From Paraburkholderia phenazinium (GTDB taxonomy: Bacteria; Pseudomonadota; Gammaproteobacteria; Burkholderiales; Burkholderiaceae), in the NCBI RefSeq assembly GCF_900142845.1, contig NZ_FSRU01000002.1, forward strand, positions 2,666,001 through 2,730,000: DNA of 64,000 nucleotides, given 5' to 3'. Positions 53,060-62,140 of the stretch are shown piece after piece; positions within the stretch are counted from its first letter, which is position 1, and the number at the start of each line of letters is the position of its first letter. The position numbers and the translations under genes are program-made. The notes under the pieces were generated by a model. That model was not told the origin of the DNA. It saw only the letters and a list, made by a program, of their open reading frames with translations, and searched no databases.

Positions 53060-53396
53060 GGGTCAATCTCCATTGGGCGGCCTTGCCGGCATTCAGCGAG
53101 AAGGTCCGGTCAGGCATGCTGCGCCCAAGCCCATTGGCCAGGTCCGCAACTTGATGATTAAAATTTAAGCGAACGCCACACAGCATGGTCTACGGCCAAT
53201 CTAAAAAAAACTTTAAGGTTTTCGTCAGACAATTCGCCTTACCGTCTTTTGCGGCACGGTGTGCAATCCCGGATACTGATGGTGTCAGCCCACCCAGGTG
53301 CCGTGCGCCGGCCGCCTGGCCCGGGACTCCCCGAGGTTGTCCCCGCGCACAAGTTGGTGGACAGTAGCGAAGCGACGTTCCGCGGAGTCACGCGCC
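53060..53396. other. 337-bp divergent gap upstream of the chemoreceptor
   Basis: Apart from the FliA-type promoter, no feature is supported. Short open frames have no ribosome sites. The plus-strand DUF4239 gene begins at 53397, with GGAG 9 nt upstream. Confidence 0.45.
53199..53225 (-). promoter_or_regulatory. FliA (sigma28)-type promoter of the chemoreceptor gene
   Basis: On the minus strand TAAAGTTT (53218-53225), then 11 nt, then GCCGTAGA (53199-53206). The -35 equals the sigma28 consensus TAAAGTTT exactly, the spacer is the ideal 11, and the -10 keeps GCCG and the final A of GCCGATAA. The start codon lies about 140 nt downstream. Class III flagellar promoters in front of chemoreceptors are common. 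Confidence 0.6.
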
Positions 53397-54200
53397 ATGT
53401 ACGAGATTGGATCGGCCTTGCTGGTGTTCGTGCTGCTTCTGATCGGCACGGGGACGGGCGTGGTGGTAAGACCCTTGCTGCCGGAGGAGCACAAGGCCCA
53501 CGAAACGGTTCAGCTCATCCAGCTGGTGATCGGCATGCTCGTCACCTTTGCGGCCCTGGTGCTGGGGCTGATGACGGCGTCCGCGAAAACGGCCTTCGAT
53601 ACGGTCGGCAACGACTTTCGTACCTACTCCGCGGACCTGATCCAGCTCAACGCCACCTTGCGTGAATATGGCGCGGACGCGAACGAGGTGCGTCAACTGC
53701 TGCGCGCCTACACGGCAGCGGCCATCGCCAGCACCTGGCCGACCGAAGCGCACCCGCCCGGCGACTACTATCCGAAAGACATCCCGGTGGAGAACAACAC
53801 CGACAAGCTGGAGGACACCCGGCTCGGCGACATGCTCAACCTTGCCGGCCAGAAGCTGCGCCAGATGTCGGCGCCGGACACTTTTCACCAGCGGCTGCTG
53901 GACCGCAGCATCGAACAATTCGAAACCATCATGCAGGCGCGCTGGAAGCTGATCGAGGAAGCGCACAGCACGATCTCCCAGCCGTTCTTCAAAACGCTGA
54001 CGTTCTGGCTGTTCGTCATTTTCCTGAGCTTCGGCCTGATCGCGCCGCGCAATGCGCTGGCGCTGGTGACGATCACGCTTGGGGCGTTGTCGATCGCGTC
54101 GGCGGTGTACGTGATCGTCGATCTGGATACGCCGTTCACCGGTCCCATTGTGATTTCGAGCCAGCCGATGCGCGACGCGCTGGAACATCTGAACCGCTAG
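53397..54200 (+). CDS. DUF4239 (bestrophin-like) membrane protein
   Basis: A 267-aa protein of the DUF4239 group. An N-terminal helix (about 5-22) and a second one (about 40-62, LVIGMLVTFAALVLGLMTASAK) frame a cytosolic helical part. Two C-terminal helices follow (about 200-240, FWLFVIFLSFGLIAPRNALALVTITLGALSIASAVYVIVDLD). The family is annotated bestrophin-like and may form an ion channel, but no function is proven. Preferred start is ATG 53397 with a GGAG ribosome site; the frame upstream is not coding in style. No operon partner is seen. Confidence 0.8.
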   Translation: MYEIGSALLVFVLLLIGTGTGVVVRPLLPEEHKAHETVQLIQLVIGMLVTFAALVLGLMTASAKTAFDTVGNDFRTYSADLIQLNATLREYGADANEVRQLLRAYTAAAIASTWPTEAHPPGDYYPKDIPVENNTDKLEDTRLGDMLNLAGQKLRQMSAPDTFHQRLLDRSIEQFETIMQARWKLIEEAHSTISQPFFKTLTFWLFVIFLSFGLIAPRNALALVTITLGALSIASAVYVIVDLDTPFTGPIVISSQPMRDALEHLNR

Positions 54201-54239
54201 CGGCCGCGCATCGGTGGGGTGAGGGCGTGATTCCTCGCG

Positions 54240-55313
54240 TCAGCAGGCCACCATCTTTTCACGCGCCCATGCCACTGCGGCACGCGCCGGCGCCACACCG
54301 GTTGCCTTCACGCGCTCCGCCAGTTCGAAGACGCGCGGACCGATCTTCGCGACTTCGGCGAGCACGGCCTGCTCTTCGCCGGAGCCTTCATATTCCCGCA
54401 CGCAACTGATGATGCCGCCCGCGTTCACGAGGAAGTCCGGCGCATAGAAAATACCGCGTCGATGCAGGACATCGCCTTCGGCCAGCGAGATCAACTGGTT
54501 GTTGGCGCCGCCCGCCACCACCTTGAACCGGCATTGCGCCGCGACCGATTCCGTAATCGATCCGCCGAGCGCGCAAGGTGCGAAGACGTCCGCTTCGACA
54601 CCGGTAATCTCCGCCGTCGCCACCACACGTGCGTTGAAGCGTTGTTGCGCGAGCGCGGTTTTGCCGGCGTCGATGTCCGACACGATCAGTTGCGCGCCCG
54701 CCTGATGCAGACGCTCGCACAGGTCCCAGCCCACCGAGCCGAGCCCTTGCACCGCCACCGACACGCCGTCGAGCGTCGTGCGCCCAAGCGCCGCTTCCAC
54801 GGCAGCCAGCAGACCGACGAACACGCCGTAAGCCGTGCGCGGCGACGGGTTGCCGCCATACACGTCGTTGGCGCGCGGAATGCCGCTCACGTAGCGGGTC
54901 TCGCCTTGCACCGCGCGCATGTCGTCGGCGGTCGTGCCGACGTCCTCGGCGGTGATGTAAATGCCTTCCAGCGATTGCACCAGCCGGCCGAACGCCTTGA
55001 ACAGCGCCGCGCGGTCGAGCGCTGCCGGGCTGCGCAGGATCACGGCCTTGCCGCCGCCGAACGGCAGGTCGGCAAGCGCGTTCTTGAACGCCATGCCTTG
55101 CGACAGGCGCAGCGCGTCGTTGTACGCCTCGTGGTCCGATGCGTATTGCCAGTAGCGGCAGCCGCCGAATGCGGGGCCGCGCGCCGTGCTGTAGACGGCG
55201 ACGATAGCTTGCAATCCGGAAGCGGCGTCGGTGGCGAGCACGATGCGTTCGTGAGCGGGTTCGCCATGCAGTCCAAAGAGCGTGCCGGCGGCGGTGGTCG
55301 TCAGTCGGTCCAT
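54240..55313 (-). CDS. leucine/phenylalanine dehydrogenase-type Glu/Leu/Phe/Val dehydrogenase
   Basis: A 357-aa NAD-dependent amino acid dehydrogenase for reversible oxidative deamination of branched-chain or aromatic amino acids. The catalytic Lys lies in LADLPFGGGKAV (about residue 80), and the dinucleotide fold has GLGSVG near 175. The size is that of leucine or phenylalanine dehydrogenase and not of the larger glutamate enzymes. The start ATG at 55313 follows AAGGAA; the frame upstream is out of family. Divergent from an Lrp/AsnC regulator, which suggests control by the amino acid substrate. The Leu versus Phe choice cannot be settled from sequence alone. Confidence 0.9.
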   Translation of the reverse strand: MDRLTTTAAGTLFGLHGEPAHERIVLATDAASGLQAIVAVYSTARGPAFGGCRYWQYASDHEAYNDALRLSQGMAFKNALADLPFGGGKAVILRSPAALDRAALFKAFGRLVQSLEGIYITAEDVGTTADDMRAVQGETRYVSGIPRANDVYGGNPSPRTAYGVFVGLLAAVEAALGRTTLDGVSVAVQGLGSVGWDLCERLHQAGAQLIVSDIDAGKTALAQQRFNARVVATAEITGVEADVFAPCALGGSITESVAAQCRFKVVAGGANNQLISLAEGDVLHRRGIFYAPDFLVNAGGIISCVREYEGSGEEQAVLAEVAKIGPRVFELAERVKATGVAPARAAVAWAREKMVAC

Positions 55314-55601
55314 CAGTATTCCTTCCTTGTGGGCGGAGAGTTCAGCGTCCGCGCGAAGCGATGGCTTCGCGCCTGGCCGCATGCGGTCCGGATCGCGGCA
55401 GCATGCGGAGGTTGAGCGAGACGCACGGAGTGCGACGGGGGTGCGCCTCGACCGCAAGAGTGTATGCGGCCAATTCTGGGGATTTCTTCTGTTTATCTGG
55501 CATTATGCGAGCCACAGCAGAAGCAATGACCATCGAAACTCTGAATTGAAGACGAATCGTCTCTCCATGCGCCGCGCGGGGAGAGCCCACTGGAGCACGC
55601 C
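55314..55601. promoter_or_regulatory. 288-bp divergent control region between Leu dehydrogenase and Lrp genes
   Basis: No gene. The A/T-rich centre (about 55470-55560) should hold both promoters. It carries an inverted CTTCTG (55486-55491) and CAGAAG (55518-55523), a weak candidate for Lrp binding. Confidence 0.35.
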
Positions 55602-56060
55602 ATGAAGCTCGACGCGATCGATCAGCGGATCCTGCGCGAACTGCGCAGCGACGGCCGCCTGTCCAACGCCAAACTGGCCGAGCGCGTCGGCCTGTCGGCG
55701 ACGCCTTGCTGGAACCGGGTGCGTGCGCTCGAAGAAGCCGGCGTGATCGAAGGCTATGCGGCGCTGCTGAATCAGAAAGCGCTGGGTTTGCCCGACACCG
55801 TCATCATCGAGGTGACGCTCGACAAGCACGACGAGCGCACGCTGGAGCGCTTCGGCCAGGCGCTGGCGGATCTGCCGGAGGTGGTCGAGGCGTTTCTGGT
55901 GTCCGGCGAGTACGACTATCTGATCAAGGTGGCGGTGGCGGGCACCGAAGGGTATGAATCGTTCCTGCGCCGCAAGCTATACCGGCTGCCGGGCTTTCAG
56001 AACAGCCGCTCGATCTTCGCGCTGCGCTGCCTGAAGCGATCCATTTCGGTTGAGCCTTGA
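55602..56060 (+). CDS. Lrp/AsnC-family transcriptional regulator
   Basis: A 152-aa regulator with an N-terminal helix-turn-helix (DAIDQRILRELRSDGRLSNAKLAERVGLSATPCWNRVRALEEAGVI) and a C-terminal RAM effector-binding domain (VSGEYDYLIKVAV). It is divergent from the leucine-dehydrogenase-type gene and likely controls it in response to an amino acid, as BkdR- or Lrp-like proteins do. Its last 64 nt overlap the convergent LysR gene, so both 3' ends are mutually antisense. Confidence 0.92.
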   Translation: MKLDAIDQRILRELRSDGRLSNAKLAERVGLSATPCWNRVRALEEAGVIEGYAALLNQKALGLPDTVIIEVTLDKHDERTLERFGQALADLPEVVEAFLVSGEYDYLIKVAVAGTEGYESFLRRKLYRLPGFQNSRSIFALRCLKRSISVEP

Positions 56061-56950
56061 GGAACCGCGGAAGCCGTCGCTACGCCCTCTGGCGCCGCAG
56101 CCGCGAACCCTTCGCGGATGAAGCGCACCATCTCCTGCACGGGCGCGGCGAGCGGAACCGCAGGCAGGTGGAGATGAATCGCAAACTCAGGCAGGCTGGG
56201 CAGCCCGGCCTCGCGCGGCAGGACCTGCAAGTCGGCCGGCACCGTCGAATCGAGCCACGCCGTCACGGCCATATCCATCCGCACCGTCGCACGGGTTGCG
56301 TCGAGATTGGCGTTTTCGAAGACGGTCCGCCAGGGCACGCCGTGCAGACGCAGCGCATCGAAAATCGCCGGCCGGAAAGCGCAGGTATCGCTCACGATCG
56401 ACACCGCGAGCGGCCGCTTCAAGTAAGCGCTGCCGCCCGGCGCGCCCACCCATTGCAAGGGCTCGACACGCAAACACTCGCCGCCAGGTTCGCCCACGCG
56501 CTGCTCGACGATCGCGAGATCGACTTCACCGGCATTCAGCGCGCCGAGGAGTTGCGGCGAGGCGAGACACACCAGCGAAAGCTCGACCTGCGGATAGCGT
56601 TGCGCAAACGACTTCAGGATGCCCGCCAACCAGCCGTCGACCAGATCGTACGGCACACCGATCCGCACCTCGCCGGCGAAGGCCGTGCCGCGCATGTCGG
56701 TCCAGATCCGATCGTTCAGCTCGATTAGCCGCTCCGCATTGTCGAGCAGCCGCTCGCCGGCTTCGGTGAGCTTCAGACCGCTCCGCGCCCGCTCGAACAG
56801 CGCCAACCCCAGGCAGGACTCCAGACGCTTGATCTGCTGGCTGACCGCCCCTTGCGTCACGTGCAGGGCATGGGCCGCCGTCGTCATGCTGGCGCCGCGC
56901 GCGACAGTCACGAAGGTTCGCAGCAGGCTCGTATCCAGGTTGCGGGGCAT
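55997..56950 (-). CDS. LysR-family transcriptional regulator (amino acid export type)
   Basis: A 317-aa LysR regulator. The N-terminal winged helix (LDTSLLRTFVTVARGASMTTAAHALHVTQGAVSQQIKRLESCLG) and the effector domain (about 95-290) are normal. The C-terminal ~30 residues overlap the lrp gene on the other strand. It is divergent from a LysE-family exporter with a 173-bp gap, so it probably senses an intracellular amino acid and activates export, as LysG/ArgP do. Confidence 0.9.
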   Translation of the reverse strand: MPRNLDTSLLRTFVTVARGASMTTAAHALHVTQGAVSQQIKRLESCLGLALFERARSGLKLTEAGERLLDNAERLIELNDRIWTDMRGTAFAGEVRIGVPYDLVDGWLAGILKSFAQRYPQVELSLVCLASPQLLGALNAGEVDLAIVEQRVGEPGGECLRVEPLQWVGAPGGSAYLKRPLAVSIVSDTCAFRPAIFDALRLHGVPWRTVFENANLDATRATVRMDMAVTAWLDSTVPADLQVLPREAGLPSLPEFAIHLHLPAVPLAAPVQEMVRFIREGFAAAAPEGVATASAVPQGSTEMDRFRQRSAKIERLF

Positions 56951-57123
56951 GGTGAGCGATTAGAAACGTTAATGCGAGCCATTATAGACATTCGATTTCC
57001 TCGCGCAGGACGCCCGCTTACAGTCGGCATGTCGCGAGCGCGTCGGTCCGGGCAGGTCCACCCAGGCCCGCGCGAATTCGCATGAATTCGCATCGTTCAA
57101 GCCTTCATGGAGATCGTCCCGTC

Positions 57124-57723
57124 ATGTCTGAAATGCTGTTTTCCCTGCTTCTGTTCGTGATCGTCGCCACGATCACGCCCGGCGGAGCGACGACCCTCGC
57201 CACCGCCTCCGGCGCGCAGTTCGGCTTCAGACGCAGCATGCCGTTGATGGGCGGCATCGCGCTCGGCCTGGCCTCGCTCGCGGCGCTCGCTGCGGCCGGG
57301 CTGGCCGGCCTGCTGCATGCGCTGCCGGTCCTGCAGGTCGTGATGAAGGTGGCGGGGTCGGCGTATCTGTTGTGGCTCGCGTGGAAGATCGGCACGAGCG
57401 GTCCGCCGAACCTCCAGGCCAAAGCCGCGCAGAAGCCGGCCAGCCTGATTGGCGGCGCGTTGCTGCTGTGGCTGAATCCGAAGGGATGGGCCATGGCGCT
57501 CGGCGCGGCGGCTTCGTTCGCCGCCTTGACCTCGAACCCGCTGCGCCTCGCCATGATCCTCGGCTCGGCCTTCGGCCTCGCGGCCATCGTGTCCCTCACG
57601 CTGTGGTGCGTCGCGGGCGTCATGCTGAGGCGGGCGTTGCGCACCGAGCGGCACTGGCGGATCGCCAACGCCATCCTCGGTTTGCTGCTTGCCGCGTCGA
57701 TCGCGCCAATCTGGCTCGCATAG
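57124..57723 (+). CDS. LysE/RhtB-family amino acid exporter
   Basis: A 199-aa inner-membrane exporter with about six helices. Family marks are the N-terminal TPGGATTLATASGAQFGFRRSMPLMGGIALG, and NPKGWAMALGAA in the middle (about 132-143). Members export lysine, homoserine, threonine, leucine or cysteine; the substrate here is unknown. The start ATG at 57124 (MSEMLFSLLLF) is preferred to 57082. Divergent LysR regulator at 55997-56950. Confidence 0.9.
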   Translation: MSEMLFSLLLFVIVATITPGGATTLATASGAQFGFRRSMPLMGGIALGLASLAALAAAGLAGLLHALPVLQVVMKVAGSAYLLWLAWKIGTSGPPNLQAKAAQKPASLIGGALLLWLNPKGWAMALGAAASFAALTSNPLRLAMILGSAFGLAAIVSLTLWCVAGVMLRRALRTERHWRIANAILGLLLAASIAPIWLA

Positions 57724-58590
57724 GCATCGCCGCGAGCAAACGCGTCATCGCTTGCCCAGTCTGTCCACCAGGCAAAACCGCCGGTTCAAACGGGTGCATT
57801 CGCTGCACCAGGATGCGGTAGATCATTTCCTCTAGTTTCGATGTTTACAAAATCGCGAACTCTTTCGGCGTGTTATAAGCGCGATACCCTTTCGACCGCG
57901 TGGGTACCGGCGAATGCCTGAGCACCGTTGGCGCTATACCAGCCAACGGGTCGGTTGCCTCGGCTTCAACGGCGCCGCCAACCGGTCGACGGGAATCGAG
58001 CCGCGCTTTGGCACAGCTTCTGCTTAGTGTGCCGTCGCCTCAAACCAGCGCGCTGCCGACACAATCGGCGTTGCGTGCTGATGGGACTTTCGATCACGAA
58101 TGTTGCGCGTCAACGGCAAAACGCTTGCCGGACAACGCGCATGACTGCTGACGCACGGCTCGTGCGTCGACATGCAGATCGTCCATGCTTGTGGCTTCAA
58201 CGACAGGAAGAACCGTAAGTGAAACGTATGCAAGTGGTATCGGCCGCCGGGCGACGCAACGGCGGTACGCCCATACTGATGTGGCAAGACCTCGAACCAT
58301 CCATGACCACGATGGCAGCACGGCCCGCCGGCACTGGCGAGCCGCCCGCGCGCACTGCAGCGCCCGGTCGAGCATCTCACGCGCTTGCGCGCCTCCCTCT
58401 GTCGCCCGACTCCCCATTGCCTTCCAAACGCGCTCGCCCCCTTGCGGGCAAGAGCGATTTGCGTCCCGCTCCCAGGTGAACCTGTGTGTGCGTGCAGCGC
58501 TGCTGCGATGTCGCGCTTTCCTCTCCGCCTCCCCTCGTGCCATGTCACGGGGTGCGGTTTGCTTTTGAACTCCTTCTTCCCAAACAGGCC
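57724..58590. other. 867-bp gap before the opp operon
   Basis: No gene could be supported. Several open frames exist on both strands (one of 193 codons on the minus strand, 58024-58605), but they lack ribosome sites, have a composition typical of GC-rich noise and resemble no family. A perfect GACGCACG-GCT-CGTGCGTC hairpin is at 58150-58168. An A/T-rich segment at about 57835-57895 may hold a promoter, which would give the opp transcript a long leader. Remnant DNA of a lost gene is possible. Confidence 0.5.
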
Positions 58591-60207
58591 ATGAAACTGT
58601 CGCATTCCCTTACCGCGGTGCTCTCAGCGCTGACGCTCACTTTTGCCGGCACAGTCCTGGCGGTCACGGTGCCGCCCGGCACCACGCTTGCCGCCAAGCA
58701 GGAGTTGACGCGTCAGGTGCCGACCGAAGTCGAATCGCTCGACCCCGCGCACATCGAATCGTGGACAGGCGATACCATCGGCCTCGACCTGTTCGAAGGC
58801 CTCACCCGCATCAGCGCCTCCGGCGCGGTCGTGCCGGGCGTTGCGGAGTCGTGGACGCGTACTGCGCCCGACACCTGGGTGTTCAAGCTGCGTCATGACG
58901 CTAAGTGGAGCAATGGTCAGCCGGTGACCGCGGCAGATTTCGTCTACGCGTGGCAACGCGTGCTCGATCCGAAGACGGGTTCCAAATATACGATCCTGCT
59001 GGAATTCGTGAAGAACGCCAAGGCGATCCTCGCCGGCAAAGCGCCGCTTACCTCGCTGGCCGCGCGGGCAGTCGACCCGTACACGCTCGAGGTCAAGACT
59101 GAAGTGCCGGCCGCTTTCTTCACCGAACTGACCGCCATGCCGGCCATGGCACCGGTGAACAAGGCAACGGTGGACAAGTTCGGGGATAGCTGGACGCGCC
59201 CGGGCAACCTGGTGAGCAACGGTCCATACACGCTGACCGATTGGGAACCGAATAACCGCATCGTGATGGTCAAGGACAACAACTACTGGAACGCGCAACA
59301 CGTGGTGATCACGAAAGTCACCTACGTACCGGTGGAAAGCGACGAGACAGCAATGCGCATGTACCAGTCCGGCCAGATCGACTATACGTATTCGATCCCG
59401 TCGGGCATCTACGCCCAGGTCAGCAAGCAGTTCGGCACGGAACTCAAGACCGGCGTGCAGCTTGCGACGTACTTCTATAGCCTGAACAACAGCGATCCTG
59501 CCTTCCATGACCCGCGTGTGAGACAGGCGCTTTCGATGGTGATCGACCGTGACCTGCTCACCTCGAAACTCACTCAGGCGGGCGAAGTGCCGATGTACGG
59601 GCTGATCTCCAAAGGCACCAAGGGTGCCGCCGTCTACACCCCCGACTGGGCAAGCTGGCCGATGGCCAAACGCGTGGATTATGCGCGCGGCCTGATGAAG
59701 GCAGCGGGCTATTCCGATGCCAACCCGCTCACTTTCACCCTCACGTACAACACGAACGACCTGCACAAGAAAGTGGCGCTCTTCTCCACCTCGGAATGGC
59801 GCACCAAGCTGGGCGTGAATGCGAAGCTGGAGAACGTCGAATACAAAGTGCTGCTGAGCGAGCGCCATGCGGGCAAGGTGCAAGCCTCGCGCGATGGCTG
59901 GTTCGTCGACTATAACGACGCGATGTCGTACTTCGATCAGCTCCACTGCGGCGGCGTGCAGAACGACCTGCATTTCTGCGACCCGAAGGTCGACGCGCTG
60001 GTCGACCAGGCCAACGCGCAACTCGACGATGCGAAACGCACCGCGCTGCTGACGCAGGCGCACAATCTGGCCATGAGCGAAACACCGCTGATCGCCCTGT
60101 TCCAGTACTCGGCGGACCGGCTCGTGAAGCCTTACGTGGGCGGCTATCTGCCGACCAACTATGTCGATCAGCGCGCCTCGCAGGACATGTACCTGCTGGC
60201 GCACTAA
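58591..60207 (+). CDS. oppA: oligopeptide ABC transporter, periplasmic binding protein
   Basis: A 538-aa solute-binding protein (family SBP_bac_5). The signal peptide is MKLSHSLTAVLSALTLTFAGTVLA. The mature part has the OppA marks TEVESLDPAHIESW at the N-terminus, WSNGQPVTAADFVYAWQRV near residue 110, and a C-terminal GGYLPTNYVDQRASQDMYL. No lipobox Cys is present, so it is free in the periplasm. It binds short peptides for the permease encoded downstream (44-nt gap). Whether it prefers murein peptides (MppA-like) is open. The start is by ATG 58591, though the ribosome site is weak. Confidence 0.93.
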   Translation: MKLSHSLTAVLSALTLTFAGTVLAVTVPPGTTLAAKQELTRQVPTEVESLDPAHIESWTGDTIGLDLFEGLTRISASGAVVPGVAESWTRTAPDTWVFKLRHDAKWSNGQPVTAADFVYAWQRVLDPKTGSKYTILLEFVKNAKAILAGKAPLTSLAARAVDPYTLEVKTEVPAAFFTELTAMPAMAPVNKATVDKFGDSWTRPGNLVSNGPYTLTDWEPNNRIVMVKDNNYWNAQHVVITKVTYVPVESDETAMRMYQSGQIDYTYSIPSGIYAQVSKQFGTELKTGVQLATYFYSLNNSDPAFHDPRVRQALSMVIDRDLLTSKLTQAGEVPMYGLISKGTKGAAVYTPDWASWPMAKRVDYARGLMKAAGYSDANPLTFTLTYNTNDLHKKVALFSTSEWRTKLGVNAKLENVEYKVLLSERHAGKVQASRDGWFVDYNDAMSYFDQLHCGGVQNDLHFCDPKVDALVDQANAQLDDAKRTALLTQAHNLAMSETPLIALFQYSADRLVKPYVGGYLPTNYVDQRASQDMYLLAH

Positions 60208-60251
60208 ACCCTGAGCCCTGACCATCGAATGCTGAAGTAACGGAATCCGCC

Positions 60252-61190
60252 ATGCTCGCCTACGCGCTGCGCCGCACCTTATGGGTCATTCCGACCGTTC
60301 TTGCCGTGATTACGGTGTGCTATCTGATGTTGCACGCGACGCCCGGCGGTCCGTTCGACACCGAAAAGCATCTGTCCGCGGCGACCCTCGCAAACCTCAA
60401 CGCGAAATATCACCTCGACCAGCCGCTCTGGAAGCAGTACCTGCTGTATCTGGACGCGCTGCTGCATGGCGACCTCGGGCCGTCGGTCCGCTATGTGGAC
60501 TGGTCGGTCAACGATCTGGTCGGCAAGGCGCTGCCGGTGAGTCTCGGCGTGGGCGGCCTGTCGGTGCCGATCGCGCTGGTGATCGGCGTGCTGCTCGGCA
60601 CCGCGGCCGCGGTGCGCCGCGACGGCATCACCGATCGCATCGTGATGCTGCTCGGCAACGTCGGCAACGTGATTCCGCCGTTCGTGCTCGGCCCCGTGCT
60701 GGTGTGGGTGTTTGCGATTCTGCTCAAGCGCTCCGACGGTCACGGCTGGCTGCCCGCCGGCGGCTGGGGCGACGGCGGCTGGCGCTACCGCGTGCTGCCG
60801 ATGGCGCTGCTGGTGATCATCAACGTCTCGTCGATTGCGCGGGTCATGCGCGGCAGCATGATCGAAGTGCTGTCGGGCAACTTCATCCGCACCGCACGCG
60901 CGAAGGGCATGCCCGGTCACGTGATCGTGCTGCGGCATGCGCTCAAGCCGGCCTTGATGCCGGTGGTGTCGCTGCTCGGTTCGATCTGCATTTCGTCGAT
61001 TACCGCCGCCGTGGTCACGGAGTCGGTGTTTGCGCTGCCGGGTCTCGGGCAACTGGTGGTGGACGGCGCCATCAACCGCGACTACACGCTGGTACTCGGG
61101 CTCGTGGTGCTGACGACCGTCGCGGCCGTCGTGTTCAACCTGCTCGTCGATCTGGCATACGCGTGGCTCGATCCGCGCATCCGCTATTGA
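60252..61190 (+). CDS. oppB: oligopeptide ABC transporter permease OppB
   Basis: A 312-aa permease with six helices. The N-terminal segment is ALRRTLWVIPTVLAVITVCYLMLHATPGGPFD. The EAA loop is around GNFIRTARAKGMPGHVIVLRHALKPALMP (about 215-243), which docks to the ATPases. The length matches OppB (about 306 aa). It sits between oppA and oppC with short gaps. Confidence 0.95.
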   Translation: MLAYALRRTLWVIPTVLAVITVCYLMLHATPGGPFDTEKHLSAATLANLNAKYHLDQPLWKQYLLYLDALLHGDLGPSVRYVDWSVNDLVGKALPVSLGVGGLSVPIALVIGVLLGTAAAVRRDGITDRIVMLLGNVGNVIPPFVLGPVLVWVFAILLKRSDGHGWLPAGGWGDGGWRYRVLPMALLVIINVSSIARVMRGSMIEVLSGNFIRTARAKGMPGHVIVLRHALKPALMPVVSLLGSICISSITAAVVTESVFALPGLGQLVVDGAINRDYTLVLGLVVLTTVAAVVFNLLVDLAYAWLDPRIRY

Positions 61191-61239
61191 GATCCTCGTA
61201 CGGATACCGCCTTGATCATCGAACTACGCTAGAGACACC

Positions 61240-62139
61240 ATGAACACTTCCCCTTCCACCACAGCATCGACGGCCAACGCCGCCCCGCGGCGCTCGCGCA
61301 GTCCGCTCGAACTGGCCTTCCGGCAGTTTCTGCGCAACCGTGCCGCGCTCGCCAGCCTCGTGATCCTCGGGATCATCGTCATTGCCTGTTTCGTGGGCCC
61401 ACTGTTCCTGACTAACGACCCCGCCGCCAACGACTGGGGCGCCATCAGCATTCCGCCCACGCTGCTCGGCCAGCACTGGTTCGGCACCGACGAGCTCGGC
61501 CGCGATCTGCTGGTGCGTACGCTCGCCGGCGGACGCGTGTCGCTCGAGGTCGGACTGCTCGGTACGCTGGTGTCCGGTTTGATCGGCGTCGCGTGGGGCG
61601 CTACGTCCGGCTATATCGGCGGACGGACCGACGCGGTGATGATGCGCATCGTCGACATGATGTATGCGATTCCCTACATGCTGATCGCCATCCTGATGAT
61701 GACGCTGCTCGGCCGCGCCTTCTACCTGGTGGTGCTGACGATCAGCGCGTTCTCGTGGCTCGACATGGCGCGCGTGGTGCGCGGCCAGACGCTGTCGCTG
61801 CGCACCCGCGAGTTCATCGACGCGGCCCGTGCCACCGGCGTGAGCACGCCAGGCATCATCCTGCGCCACATCGTGCCGAATCTGCTCGGCGTGGTGGTGG
61901 TGTACGCAACGGTGACGGTGCCGGGCATCGTGCTGACCGAATCGGTGCTGTCGTTTCTCGGCCTCGGCGTGCAAGAACCAATGACCAGTTGGGGCGTGCT
62001 GATCAACGACGGCGCGCAAAAACTGGAGTCGATGCCGTGGCTGCTGCTGTGCCCGGCGGTGATGCTGTGCGTCACGCTGTACTGCGTGAACTTTGTCGGC
62101 GACGGGCTGCGCGACGCGCTCGATACCAAGGAGCGGTGA
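61240..62139 (+). CDS. oppC: oligopeptide ABC transporter permease OppC
   Basis: A 299-aa permease. It has the OppC N-domain with an extra periplasmic loop (LFLTNDPAANDWGAISIPPTLLGQHWFGTDELGRDLLVRTLAGGR) and five more helices. The EAA loop reads REFIDAARATGVSTPGIILRHIVPNLLG (about 188-215). It follows oppB by 49 nt and abuts oppD by 1 nt. Confidence 0.95.
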   Translation: MNTSPSTTASTANAAPRRSRSPLELAFRQFLRNRAALASLVILGIIVIACFVGPLFLTNDPAANDWGAISIPPTLLGQHWFGTDELGRDLLVRTLAGGRVSLEVGLLGTLVSGLIGVAWGATSGYIGGRTDAVMMRIVDMMYAIPYMLIAILMMTLLGRAFYLVVLTISAFSWLDMARVVRGQTLSLRTREFIDAARATGVSTPGIILRHIVPNLLGVVVVYATVTVPGIVLTESVLSFLGLGVQEPMTSWGVLINDGAQKLESMPWLLLCPAVMLCVTLYCVNFVGDGLRDALDTKER

Positions 62140-62140
62140 G

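Noticed and set aside
58219..58479. 86-codon plus-strand frame before oppA
   Set aside because: No Shine-Dalgarno and low-complexity Pro/Arg/Ala product; coding not supported.
58024..58605. 193-codon minus-strand frame before oppA
   Set aside because: No ribosome site, irregular composition, would overlap the oppA start; kept as unexplained gap.
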